A DNA stretch of 64,000 nucleotides. It comes from Zygnema cylindricum. Its lineage: Eukaryota > Streptophyta > Zygnematophyceae > Zygnematales > Zygnemataceae. A program made the translations under genes and the position numbers. Of the stretch, positions 32,517 to 43,300 are shown one piece after another (position 1 is the first letter of the stretch; every line of letters starts with the position of its first letter). The stretch is taken from the NCBI GenBank assembly GCA_037447655.1, contig JBBHKE010001484.1, forward strand, positions 164,455 through 228,454. Direction: 5' to 3'. Below the pieces are notes generated by a model. That model saw only the letters and a program-made list of their open reading frames with translations, was not told where the DNA came from and did no database searches.

Positions 32517-32764
32517 TTTTAGGAATTCTGCAAACTCATTAGAAATGTACTCCCCTCCATTATCAAATCTGAATCCGGCTATCTTTCTCTCATGTAGATT
32601 CTCAACCCAAGCCTTATACTCTTTAAATTTTGAAAAAACTTCATCCTTACTTCTTAAAAATAAACTGTAGTAAATCTACTATAGTCATCAGTAAAGGTAA
32701 GCATAAACTTAGCACCTCCCATAGATGGATACCTAGATGGCCCCCATACATCTGAATAAATTAG
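32517..32764 (-). pseudogene. Element F integrase core, broken
   Basis: The minus strand shows a YSDVWGPSRYPSMGGAKF stretch (first catalytic Asp) after a stop, then DDYSRF, then a frame change at a run of five T near 32655, then the second Asp motif FDNGGEY and SNEF. The two lesions (stop near 32763 and the frame change) prevent a full integrase. Confidence 0.8.
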
Positions 32765-33535
32765 TTATAGAACCCTGCTACTTCTATGATCAGTTTGCGA
32801 AGGGAAAGGCAACTTATGAATTTTTCCCATTGCACAACCATCACATACATTTGATGCTGGTTTTTGACTAATTTTTACACCTTCCACCATTTTTTGATTT
32901 ACCATCTTTTCTAATCTATCATAATTCACATGTCCTAAACCTTTATGCCATAAATCACAATCACTGATTACACTTGAGTACATAACATCATTGTCATTAT
33001 CATTTGCAAGACTCAACCGATACAAATTGTTACCTCCAGCAAATCCTTCTGCAACTATTTTCCCATTCTTACTGACTGTTTTCTTTCCATTCTCAGATAT
33101 AGTCTTAAAACCTTTCTTTTCTACCACTGACATAGAGAAAAAGTTTCTTTTAAAAACTGGAACATGCAACACATCTTCTAAGACCCTTTTCACAGGTTTT
33201 CCATCTACATTCAACATAAGTGACACCCTCCCTTTTGCTTTCGACTCAACAAATGTATCATCACTAAAATAAATTATGATGGGTGAAATAGATTGAATAC
33301 TCTCAAAAAGATGGCGATTGCGGCACATGTGTGCAGATGCACCGGAGTCCATTATCCATTCGTCTTCCTCCACGCCTTCCGTTGCTTGTGCCATCGCAAA
33401 GTATTTCTTCTCGTTGTTGATAGGAAAGCTGCTCACTTCAAAATGCTGTTGGGCGTCCATTTGAGGTGGATGGAACTCGGCTTTCGTCCCAACCTGAGCG
33501 AAAATTTCCCGTAGCTTTGGCTCTTTTGTAGGCAT
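32765..33535 (-). CDS. Element F protease and pre-integrase region
   Basis: 256 codons in one frame. DEWIMDSGASAHMC at residues ~55-70 is the Copia aspartic protease active site. VLHVPVFKRNFFSM follows, and the pre-integrase domain with DLWHKGLGHVNYDRLEKM and CDGCAMGKIHKLPF is at ~190-245. It ends in a stop where the integrase should continue. It overlaps the gag frame by one base at 33535 and lies in a different frame. The ATG at 33535 is probably fortuitous. Confidence 0.8.
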   Translation of the reverse strand: MPTKEPKLREIFAQVGTKAEFHPPQMDAQQHFEVSSFPINNEKKYFAMAQATEGVEEDEWIMDSGASAHMCRNRHLFESIQSISPIIIYFSDDTFVESKAKGRVSLMLNVDGKPVKRVLEDVLHVPVFKRNFFSMSVVEKKGFKTISENGKKTVSKNGKIVAEGFAGGNNLYRLSLANDNDNDVMYSSVISDCDLWHKGLGHVNYDRLEKMVNQKMVEGVKISQKPASNVCDGCAMGKIHKLPFPSQTDHRSSRVL

Positions 33536-34380
33536 TACAACCTGAAAACATGGCCCTTTTCATCACAGTAGTAGCAAGTCAAAGGTGACCTTCTAGGTCC
33601 ACTACCTCTACCACTGCCACTACCACTACCACTGCCAATCTTAGAGTCTGAAAACTGGTTAGCTAAAGCCTGAACAGACTTACTACTACCTCTTTGTGAC
33701 ATCTGGTTAGCTTCTTCACTCAAAATAAGTTGAATCGCTAATGCTATGTTCCATTGACGCTGTGGAATAGCCCTAAGCCTATCCATGGCTCCCTTATATT
33801 CATCGGACAAAGTTCTCATCAACAACATAGCCTGCTGAGGTGGTGAAAAGTCCCCACCTGCACTAGTACTTTGAAGAAACAACCTTTTCATAGCATGACA
33901 ATGATCTGACATACTACCTCCAGAATACTTAAATTCAAAAATCTGAGTGGCTATGTTTGTCTGGACGGTAACATCTAGCTGAACATGCATAGCACGTACA
34001 CTAAACCAAACATCAGATGCTTTCTTCATCTCAAGATATGACATTACCAAATCTTTTGTCATAGACTGCTTCAAGACGTTAAGGCAATAGAGATTCTTTT
34101 TTCTCCAATCCGGCGCAGCCACATCCGCTGTTCCTTCCACAATGGGTGATAAGTCCCTCTCCTCGAAATATGAGCTCAACATATCTTCCCAATTTAAGAA
34201 GTCAGTTCCGTCAAAAATAGGCAATTTGGGCGGTGGGCCCATAACCTGTTGAAGGTCATAGGCATTAAGACTCGGCTGTGATCCACTCCCACTAGGAGTC
34301 CCACTTGCACCAGCAGGAGCAGGTGGAGCACTAGGGCTAATAGGAGCACTTGCAATAGGAGCTGAGCCATTATCAGACAT
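33535..34380 (-). CDS. Element F Gag, start codon inside the LTR
   Basis: 281 codons. The ATG at 34378-34380 lies within the 5' LTR, so residues 1-44 (Ser/Ala/Pro/Gly-rich) are LTR-encoded. The frame then runs across the LTR end and primer site (DLQQ then VMGPPPKLP). The Gag helical domain follows (FDGTDFLNWEDML, NVLKQSMTKDLVMSYL, GGDFSPPQQAMLLMRTL), then a Gly/Ser-rich linker and a zinc knuckle, CYYCDEKGHVFRL. The stop falls just before the expected last Cys. The protease frame begins at the same point in another frame. This fits a one-base change or, less likely, programmed frameshifting. Confidence 0.88.
   Translation of the reverse strand: MSDNGSAPIASAPISPSAPPAPAGASGTPSGSGSQPSLNAYDLQQVMGPPPKLPIFDGTDFLNWEDMLSSYFEERDLSPIVEGTADVAAPDWRKKNLYCLNVLKQSMTKDLVMSYLEMKKASDVWFSVRAMHVQLDVTVQTNIATQIFEFKYSGGSMSDHCHAMKRLFLQSTSAGGDFSPPQQAMLLMRTLSDEYKGAMDRLRAIPQRQWNIALAIQLILSEEANQMSQRGSSKSVQALANQFSDSKIGSGSGSGSGRGSGPRRSPLTCYYCDEKGHVFRL
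34232..34246 (-). other. Element F primer-binding site, initiator-tRNA anticodon type
   Basis: Directly after LTR end CTTCAACA the minus strand reads GGTTATGGGCCCACC. It is complementary to the anticodon stem-loop of plant initiator tRNA-Met (GGUGGGCCCAUAACC, from memory) over 15 bases. It suggests priming by a cleaved half-tRNA as in Drosophila copia and Ty5. It is at the same time coding sequence of Gag. Confidence 0.82.
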
Positions 34381-34937
34381 TTTAGCGGAAGCAAACCCAA
34401 AGAAATATGCCTAGAAGACTAGATCTATAGTGTAAGATATGTAACTCCAAACGAAAGAGGTATTTCAACCAAACAAACATGTACTACAAGCAAATTAGAG
34501 ACAATAGAGCATAAAACACCTTAAACTGCACTCAGTGCTCTCATATCCTTAATTCTTGTGTAAAATGTACATTCTGTGTTGAATTGATCAATCCTAATTG
34601 AACTAAATACTTAAAAGATCTAGAAAACATCTAAAATATCTAGAAAACATCCAAAACGTATGTACATGGTCCACCAGACTCCCTACTGACAAAATCTAAG
34701 TGTTTGGACCAGAATTGTCCACTAACAATATCTATACCCTAAAAATCCGGGTGATTCTTATCACGTCTACATTCATTGGCGGCCCTACACACTAATTAAC
34801 TTAAAGATATCAATTCGGGTTGATACTACAAAAATCATCTACACTAAATTTGGTCAATATTGAACAGTTGGTATTCTAAAAATATTCTAAGTCCTAGACT
34901 CAAATTTCTAAGACTTACTAAAGCTTACTTTTCAATA
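34247..34937 (-). repeat. Element F 5' LTR (691 bp) containing the gag start
   Basis: It is the upstream LTR on the minus strand, flanked by AGTAC at 34938-34942. Its last 134 bases are gag coding sequence. Confidence 0.93.
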
Positions 34938-34942
34938 AGTAC

Positions 34943-35000
34943 CTTACTAACTGTACACCCGTACCACGGTCTACGCACTAAATACCTTACTGGCCGTACA
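34943..35000. repeat. Short minisatellite, right part
   Basis: It continues the array seen at 29367-29439: CTTACTAACTGTAC, then a unit with CCACGGTCTACGCACTAAAT and CCGTACAGTACC. Confidence 0.65.
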
Positions 35001-35789
35001 GTACCAAATGACACGAACCTTAACTAACACTCAAATTAAACAAGACGTTTGCAGACGTTACTGCAGATAGAAACTAAACACAAACGTGAATTCGACCGAT
35101 CCGCCGATTCACCCAATAACCAAACAAATTAATCACTCATCAGACCCACGTTTATGGTTTTTGGTGGCCTCTTGCTCAAGAATTGATTCACAATGAGCCA
35201 TTACTCGCTTTATCAAAGGAAAAAAATTGAGACGTGAAATCCTCCAATCCCTTTCCTTCCCCCCTCCCCAAACATATCCCCCATGTTGGGAAATAATCGC
35301 ATCTCGAAGTTGACAAAACTCGGCCTGTGGGCTACTTCATCTTAGCGTTGTTCAACGCCGAGTTCTATGCGAATTTGAAACTTAAAAGATTTTCCACTAG
35401 AATCCCAATTTTCTATATTGACTCCATTTTGAACATGAGTTAGGAGTTACTCTTAGGGGCGGTCTAAAAAGGAAGGCCTCCAAAATTGCGTCAGCCATGT
35501 GAGCCTCTTAATTTGGGGCCTTCGGTGGCGGCACGCGCCAAGGAATCTCTTTCCAATCCCTTAAGACTTTTATCAAATGATCATGAAATTTGAGTCCCTT
35601 TATCCTTAGAAGATTGGGTCATCTCCTTTGTCTACACCTCTTCCAGCGTGGGCGGAAAAGGTCGCATCCGCACATGGGGTTAATCTTGAATCATCAAAAG
35701 GCCACATCTCGGTGTAAAGTACTTGAGAAGATGATTGTGACACGCCCCTAACACCGAAGGGGAAAAATTTCATCGGGGTTTGTGTTGTA
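35001..35789. other. No recognisable gene
   Basis: Short open frames only. No domain, repeat partner or RNA signal was identified with confidence. Confidence 0.4.
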
Positions 35790-36572
35790 TCGTTCCTGTG
35801 ATCTGAAAGGATCGATAATAAACTCAATCTTAACTAATAAGCAATTAAGGGAGCAAAAGCATTCAACATTGAATCAGCATTGAGAAGACATTTTGGAAAA
35901 ATTCTCACATTAGTAAAAAAACCGAAATTACAATTTCTCTTCTATCTCTTTTATTTCTTCTATTCTTCCGTGTATTCCTCCAATGAAGTGATTACACAAG
36001 TCTATTGTGTTCCTCTAAATAATACACCAGCCGTGGTGCGGCACATGTGATCGTGCGCCGACAAGACACCTCTAGAAATCTGCCACCTGTCCGCGGATTA
36101 GACTAGAACACTTTAATTTTCACTAAGGACTCAAAGCATTGTAAAACGACAAGTCAAAACGAAAGTACTATACAAATCTAGAATAATATCGTACTATACT
36201 AGACGTATGATAATTCTAGACGCGAATCGATGTATTGCGAAACAAACATAAGACACGGTGTATCGCTATTAGTGTTAATGCTTTTTTCGCCAATTAAAAC
36301 ATATTTTCTCCCTACACACGTTGGATTTTGGGTCGCGGTTGAAAGGTAAGATTCTCAACTTCCGGTTGACGGTCTCAAATGGAAAATCAGGCAAGTGTGT
36401 ACGGAGAAAAGATGTTTTAAGTGGCAGAAAAATTATTAACACTAATAGCGATACACGGTGTAGTACTTTCTCGAAATTGTACTTGAAAGTATTTTTGCGA
36501 TACATTCTAAAAAGTACACTTGCGAAATCGAGGCGATTCCGCACGCGTACGACTCTTTCAATGAATCGTAAC
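35790..36572 (-). repeat. Dispersed repeat R1, copy 2, interrupted by a MITE
   Basis: It is an inverted copy of 8281-8910. It ends with the same terminal hairpin (GACTC...GAATC with one mismatch) near 36551-36570. The extra 206 bp at 36255-36460 are a MITE absent from copy 1. Confidence 0.65.
36255..36460. mobile_element. 206-bp MITE with long terminal inverted repeats
   Basis: The ends are inverted copies: GTGTATCGCTATTAGTGTTA at the left (36260 onward) and its reverse complement at the right, with one mismatch nearer the tip. Similarity of the arms extends inward to ~75 bp (CTACACACGTT against CGTACACACTT). It is flanked on the right by TA (36461-36462) and on the left by GA where the empty site in repeat copy 1 has TA (8393-8394). 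A TA target suggests the Tc1/mariner superfamily. It has no coding capacity. Confidence 0.8.
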
Positions 36573-39500
36573 ATGAACTTCTTAAGGTCCAACTAGGACC
36601 CAGCCCCGACCTAAGAGTTTTCTTCGCTGATAGGCTTGAGTGATCCATTGACCATCTGTTCCTTAGTAAGCCTTTCATTTCTAGCTACTAGGAGAGGCTA
36701 ACAATGCATCCTCCCCCAAACCTCTCCAACTCAGTATTTACCACCCTACTCATCTGCTCGAGAATTTTGTGTCGAGTGACGTGTTCGTCGACAAAGAGAG
36801 GAACGATAATGGATTCTATCCCATGTCGTGGGACTAATCCAATATTTTTTTCTCGATTTGTGCTATCGTAGCCAGCATATTCTCAAGAGGGGGAGGGTCC
36901 TCCAACTCCCTATTTGTAGGGATTACTCTTAATACATCTGTACACACATCGTCCATCCACTAAAAATCCTCCCCACTTGGTAGCGGATCAAGATCCCTTT
37001 GAACAACGTCCCCACCTAAAAAAATCCTCCTAGAATCCTACCTCGAAGAGCAGCTAACATTGGGTCTTATCCCTCCTAGTCCACAACTTTATCCTTGAGT
37101 GAGAAGAGTTTCCCTCCCGGGATTGGCCTCCATAAAAAGGGGAACCACCCGACCTCAAGTCACAATAAGGGGTGTTTTCGAGGGGTCTTGGCTTAGGGAT
37201 AATGGCTCTCAAGAATTCGTGAGTACATTTCATAGGAGAAATGTTCCCTTCAGTTTCGAGAACATCCTTCTCCTTCCTCGTCGCCATCTCCGTCCCTCTC
37301 CACCTCCCCTTTTCTCTCCTCTCCCTCAACCTCTCCCTCCCTCTCCCTCTCCCTCTCCCGCTCGGTCTCACGCTCCCGCTATCACTCCCTCTTTCTCTCC
37401 CTCTCCCGCTCCCACTCCAACTCCCTCTTCCCCTCTCCCTCCCCCTCCCTTTTCCCCCCCTCTCCCTCGCCCTTTCCCTCTCCCTCTCCCTCACCTCTGC
37501 CTCTCTCCCCCGCTCTTTCTCTCCCTCTTACTTTCCCTGACCCTCTCCCTCTTTTTCTCTTTCCCTTTCCCTCTCCCTCTCTCGCTCCCTCCCTCACGTT
37601 CCTCCCTCCTTCTCCCTCTCCCACACCTTATCCCTCCCTCTTTCCCTCGGAGAACATGGAAATGAACGAATTTAGCGGCCATCACCGGCTTATTGCAATC
37701 CTACAATCCTGTGCTCTTTCGAATAACGATCATTTCCTCACCCATGGATTAGCCCACGATTGTTGGAAAGCCTTTGAAATCAATTTAAAAAAGGTGGTAA
37801 AAACATAGGTCAATATATATTTGGAAATTTCTTGCAATTGAATCAAACATAATGTGTCCATAGGTGAGGCCGTGAAAAAGTAAAACACAATTGTAGAACA
37901 TTAACTCAATAATGGAAGTGTAATCGAAGATGAAGATTGTTGAGGAAGTGGAGGAAGAGGAGGAGAAGGAGGAGGGGAAAGGATGGGGGGGAAAGTGAGA
38001 GGGAGAGGGAGAGGGAAAGGGAAAGGGAGGGAGAGGATATACATGCATACATTCCACATACATCTGCTAGTCTTCCTTCCCTCAGTCTCCGCCTTTTGTT
38101 TTTATGAATATTTACAATTCAATACACAAACTCATTTGAGTTTAAACAAAAGAAACTAAAACAAAAATTAAAAAAATTGTACTTTTTTGCCCACCTACAA
38201 ATTAAACCCTAATTTTGCCTCATAAAGTACATTTCAACATTGACATTAAATCCCACATTGTAATGTTACTAGAGCCTTACCCCTCTTCCTCCTAGTGACT
38301 ATGGGAATTCAAAAAAAGAAAAAAAAAAAAAAAAGAAAAAAAAAAATCCCCCAAAATGTTTTTCTCTTGCATTTATTTTTAAGTATGGAACCAAACCCTC
38401 AAGGTTTAGGGTTTTCGGAGAATACAAGAAAGGAGCTCATAGGTTCGCATATCTCACACACCACTTTTTAGGTCATTTTTTAGTTCTTGGAGACCGAAAG
38501 AAATTATGGAAAACGGGAGAAAAATTTGGATTTTTTTTTTTTTTTTCGAAAACGGAAGAAATATTTGAAACTGGCGGAAGTTTTGGAAAACTGAAAGATT
38601 TTTTTGGAAAACGGAAGAAATAACTGAAACTGAATCACGTTACGGAAAACCGAAAGAAATTCTCAAAAACCGGAAGGGAGTGGAAAGAATCCGTACAGAA
38701 AATTATCTTAAGCAATTGACGGAGGAGAAGATTTCCCTTTTTTTTTTCCAGCATTGATTTTCTCCAGCCTCTATTTTTTCCAAACTCGATATTTTCCCAC
38801 GAATTATAACTCTCATAAATAAATTGTGCGTGAATTGACGCACTTTTTAAATAAAATTGGTCCTTTTCAAGTTCCACAGAAAGCCCAAAACCCTACTTTT
38901 GATTCCCCTGCGGAATCGGAACCTTAGAAACCCTACAAACCCTAAAAAAATAGAATTCTAAAAACCCTAGATCCTTAGAACACCTAAAAACCCTAGAAAT
39001 TCAGCTTTTGCTTTCCTCCTTTTTTTCTTTTTTAATCGTTATCAGAATCCCTTAAAAAAACCACATTTTCTCATCCATCATGTAAAATTGTCAAAAAAAA
39101 GTCAACTCTGACGATTCTCCATACAATGCGGCGGTACAATTTTCCATCTTCTTGAAAAGTCAAAGTGTCTCCTTCAAGAGATAATTCCGGAGTATGGGAA
39201 ATATTTTAAGATGGGTTGTAAAAAAGGATGTTATGGAACAAAGGGAGAGAAAGAGAAGAGAGAAAATTTAGTCAAACGCGATAACGAGATATACCAAAAA
39301 AGGAAAAAGAAATAGACGTCTGATTGACTGATTTTGGCCTATTCTTTCAACTGACGATTTTGAATAACCTTTACATAGAAAACATAAAATCCCCAAAACA
39401 AGGAAAGTAGGAAACCCCAAATGAAATCCAAAGCCACGAATCTTGAAACTGCGAATCTGGCTTCATTTTCTATTCAGACCAGAAAAAAAATTAACAAGGA

Positions 39501-39638
39501 CATTATTATGGACACAAACTCGAGGATGTCCGAAGATGGACAGCGGCTCTGTGTGACATCTGTCACCTCAAACTAAGAGGCAGGGAGAGAGAGAGGTAGA
39601 GGGGTAGAGAGAGAGAGAGAGAATGAACAAATTCGAAA
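36573..39638. other. No recognisable gene; long pyrimidine tract and AACCCTA motifs
   Basis: An almost pure C/T tract runs on the plus strand from about 37257 to 37640, and a purine counterpart of ~45 bp lies near 37990-38035. AAACCCTA-like motifs cluster at 38880-38990. The last few hundred bases before 39639 should contain the 3' untranslated region of the downstream-reading gene, but I see no clear AATAAA signal. Confidence 0.45.
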
Positions 39639-40381
39639 TTAATACATGTCGAGTTCCGTCAAGTCATCCATAGGAACAGCGAGACCTTCTTCCGGAAGGT
39701 CCCCAAAACCGTCGGTCGGATCTTCTCCAAGATTTTCCAGCCAGCCAAAAACATCTCCTTGTCCTGCCAAAACCTCCTGAAGATCAATTTCCCCATGAAA
39801 ATTCAAATCTGTTTGTACTTCTCCTCCGCCTCCTCCTACTCCTACTCCAACCCCAGAGAAAGAAACAGGTGGAGGAACGACAGGAATTGGTGTCAGGATC
39901 GAAGTTTCGGATATGGGAATAACAAGTTCTGCTATAGACGAAGTATGAGTCTCTATATCTAAAGAAACTGTATCTGAAAGTAATCCATTCGATTGTCGAG
40001 CAAAATTCGACAAACCTCGATTACGAGGTCGACCTTTGGCTTTCCTTTCTTCTCTCCCATTGTTATTTCTCTCTGAAGCCTTGACATCAGAAACCCTCTC
40101 TCTCTCCGTCCTTTTCCCAACTGCCGTATTTGCGAGTTTCCAGTCAGAATCTCTCTCTGTCCGTTTCCGTTTAACATTTCCATGTGGCAAAACAGTTTGA
40201 GAAACTGTCGAATCAATAGTTACTCGAGATCCACTACCCACTTCATCCAACCGGACGGTTTTCTCTCTCACTCTCTCAACGGCATTTCGACTCTCTGTGA
40301 TTCTCGAGGAAAAACCGGTTTTTCCTGTCACTGTCACGTCACGTTCCATGTCTGACCATTTTGGACTCAAATCTGGAGGCC
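39639..40381 (-). CDS. Gene last exon: acidic C-terminus
   Basis: 743 nt including stop at 39639-39641, acceptor CTCTGCAG. It begins GPPDLSPKWSDMERD, has a basic KAKGRPRNRG stretch resembling an AT-hook core, and ends with DLNFHGEIDLQEV and LAVPMDDLTELDMY, a typical family end. Confidence 0.92.
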
Positions 40382-43300
40382 CTGCAGAGGAATTTCACCC
40401 AGAAAAAAAAAGCCAAATAAGAGAACTAAATGGAAGGAAAAGAAAGAGAAAACTGAAAGGAAGGAAAAGCAAAAAGTACAGAAAAGGAAAAAGAACAATA
40501 AAAATCACAGATGTTGGTAAGTTTCAAGTCACGATTGAAACAGGCCAGTCAGTTCCCTTTCCAACAATGCTATCCAATAATGCTCAGAAATAAAAAAACC
40601 ATCAAAACCAAATCAAAACCAAAACCAAAACCAAAACCGAATCAAAACCAAAACCATCCTTACCTGGCGTTGTCATCGTCAGACCTCCTCCTCCACCACC
40701 TCCTCCTCCGTCCTCCCTCTCAATCCCCACCAAAAGCTTATTATTCGCCTCGTTTTCCACAACCGATAATCTTTCTTTCGCGATTCCGAAAAGATGATCT
40801 CTCAAAGACGGAGTTTGGAAAGAACTTATTCCGTTTTCGAAATCTTCCCATCTTTTCAAAGCTCGTTTTGCGGCCGCGAGAGCTGACTGTCTCGCTCCCT
40901 TCCCACTCAAACCCGATTTTCCGGCCGCCGAGGAATTGTTATTGTGACCATATCCGTTTTTACCCTGCAAAAACACCACATATGCCAAAATAAAGGGAGG
41001 TCAGTTTTTTTCTGAAAAGCCCAAAGAAACCCTACAGAAACTCTATAAAACCCAATACCAGAAATTCCAGAAAATAGGAAGGTTGGTTTTTGCTCTAAAA
41101 AAAGAAAAAGCTTTTTCTGGCCGTAGAGGAATAGTTATTGTGACCACAACCGATTTTAGAAAACCCTAAAAACCCTAAAACATCCCTTAAAACCCTAAAA
41201 ACTCTAAGTATAGAACCCCAGAAAACCAGAGAGGTCATTTTTTGTTCTAAGCTGGTAGCTGGTATGGAGGCCTGCCTTTAGAGGAAGTTTAATACCCCCA
41301 AACAGACAAATAAGAATTATAATAACAAATAACAAAAAATAACTTACCATCCTACGATCGTAAGCAGTTTCCAGAAGTCTCTGTAGAGCGAGCTTCTCCC
41401 GTTGCCTAACAAACAAGAAAACCCCCAAAATATCAATGATTATGAATATGAATATGAAGATTATGATTATGATTGTGATTATGATTGTGATTATGATTGT
41501 GATTATGATTGTGATTATGATTATGATATAATTATCATTATGATTATAACTATGATTATGATAATGAATATGTCTACGATGACGATGACGATGATTATGA
41601 CTATGATTATGACTATGACTATGATAATGATAATGAATATGATTACGATGACGATGACGATGAAGATGACGATGACTATGATTATGATGATTATCATTAT
41701 GATTACGATTACGATTACGATTACGATTAGGATTACGATTACGATAATCATTATGATTGTCATGATAGTTATATAGGTCGATATATCGTTAGTCGACATA
41801 TCAGCGATATATCCTGATATATGATATCGGTCAAAAAACGATATTTTTCATGATATATGCCATAACACCTCGCTTCCCATTGGACCAACAGAATGGCCCG
41901 GAAAACTAATGCCCGTGATGAGACTTCTGACAAGAGGCCCAATTTTGGCCGGAAATGTGGAAAATTGGAAATTAAATAATTGATGCACCTGCCTTTTCAA
42001 CGGCTGAAAACCCTTTGCAACGCCTGAAAACTATTGTATTTTCAAAGTGTGAAACTGCCCTAACTCTGTAAGCTCAAAATGCTCGAGTTTTTGGAAGGTA
42101 AAGTCTTTTGTGAATCTATTGTTATTATTGATAAAAGTTATAATTGATTATTAACAGAAGCCACGCTAATAATGGTGGATAGTGTACCTTTCTTCCTCGG
42201 GTCGACTGGAAGCGATTATTGCTTCAAGAGTTTCTACTCTCCTTCTTGTTTCCATCATCTGAAAAAAAACAGTAAAATCCTTTAAATTCCATCAGATATC
42301 TGGAAATCACATGCATTTCACAGTTAGGATTTAATTACTTTTTTGTACTCGTTGTTGAGATTTTACTTTCTTTTTCTTGTATCACTTACTTTTTTTATAT
42401 CTTACCTTTTTGTTGAGATTTACCTTTCACTTGATTCACCATCTATTTTAACATCTTAAATTTGGCAATTCCTAGTCTAATTCTCAGTTTATAATCATGT
42501 CATATTTCCTATCTTTCCTAATTTATCTTTTGTAATTTATCTTTTGTAATTTCTGAGTTTAACTCACATCTTCACCATATCAACTTTGTCCTAATTTGCA
42601 GAAGTAATTTCCTGGTTTAACTCTCAATTTTTCTAATCATCTCATCTTTTTTTTTTCTAAATAATAATTTCACTCACCTGGTGTCGCAAGTCCTTTTGGA
42701 GTTGTCTTAATTCGAGACAAATTTTGTCATCTTCTGATTGGATAACACTTGGCTGTTTAACCAAGGGAGAGGGAGAGGGAGAGGGGAGAGAGAGGGAGGG
42801 GGAGGGGGAGGGGGAGAGAGGGCAGAGGGGAGGGAAATCAGTATTGATTTACTGTTGATTAAGGAAAATGCAGATAATTTAAGGATATTTTAAAGAACAA
42901 CGTTAAAGATAAGTATCAGGATAATTCTAAGGGCGGTTTAAAGAAAAGTTAATGATAAATATAAGGATAAATACAAGGAATACTGAAGAATGACATAAAG
43001 ACAGCTGTTGTTTAAGGACATTTAACTTTTTTAATTTTGTCTCATGCAAACAAAAAGACTCCAAAAAATTTGATCGTTGACAAATTCAAAGCCAAAAATT
43101 TAAACAGAAATCACACGAAATTTCCACTCTTCCTATTCCTCTCCCATTCCTTCTCTTTCCTTCTTCTTTTTTCTTTCTTTATTTTCTCTTTTGTTTTTCT
43201 TTTTTTCTCCTTATCTTTTGAAGGTTTTACGTGTTTGAGATTTTGTATTTTATGCGTGGTTTCAAAATCCATTTCAACATCTTTCACTATTTCTCAGGCT

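Larger units (their letters stand above)
29440..34937 (-). mobile_element. Element F: near-complete Copia retrotransposon
   Basis: 5498 bp with two LTRs of exactly 691 bp (29440-30130 and 34247-34937) and perfect target duplications AGTAC at 29435-29439 and 34938-34942. The minus strand carries gag, protease, integrase, reverse transcriptase and RNase H in standard Copia order. The LTRs differ at only about ten visible positions, so the insertion is fairly recent. Three lesions break gag-pol: a frame change at the zinc knuckle (~33537), a stop before the integrase (~32763), and a frame change in integrase (~32655). Confidence 0.93.

Noticed and set aside
29440-34937. Integrated pararetrovirus
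   Set aside because: The order gag-protease-integrase-reverse transcriptase-RNase H with LTRs and a 5-bp duplication is that of a Copia retrotransposon.
37054-37685. Arg/Glu/Gly-rich or Leu/Pro/Ser-rich frames of up to 188 codons
   Set aside because: They are produced by the pyrimidine-rich tract and have no non-repetitive domain or splice context.
41402-41799. Asp/Tyr-rich and Ile/Val-rich frames
   Set aside because: They are translations of the intronic GATTAT-type microsatellite.
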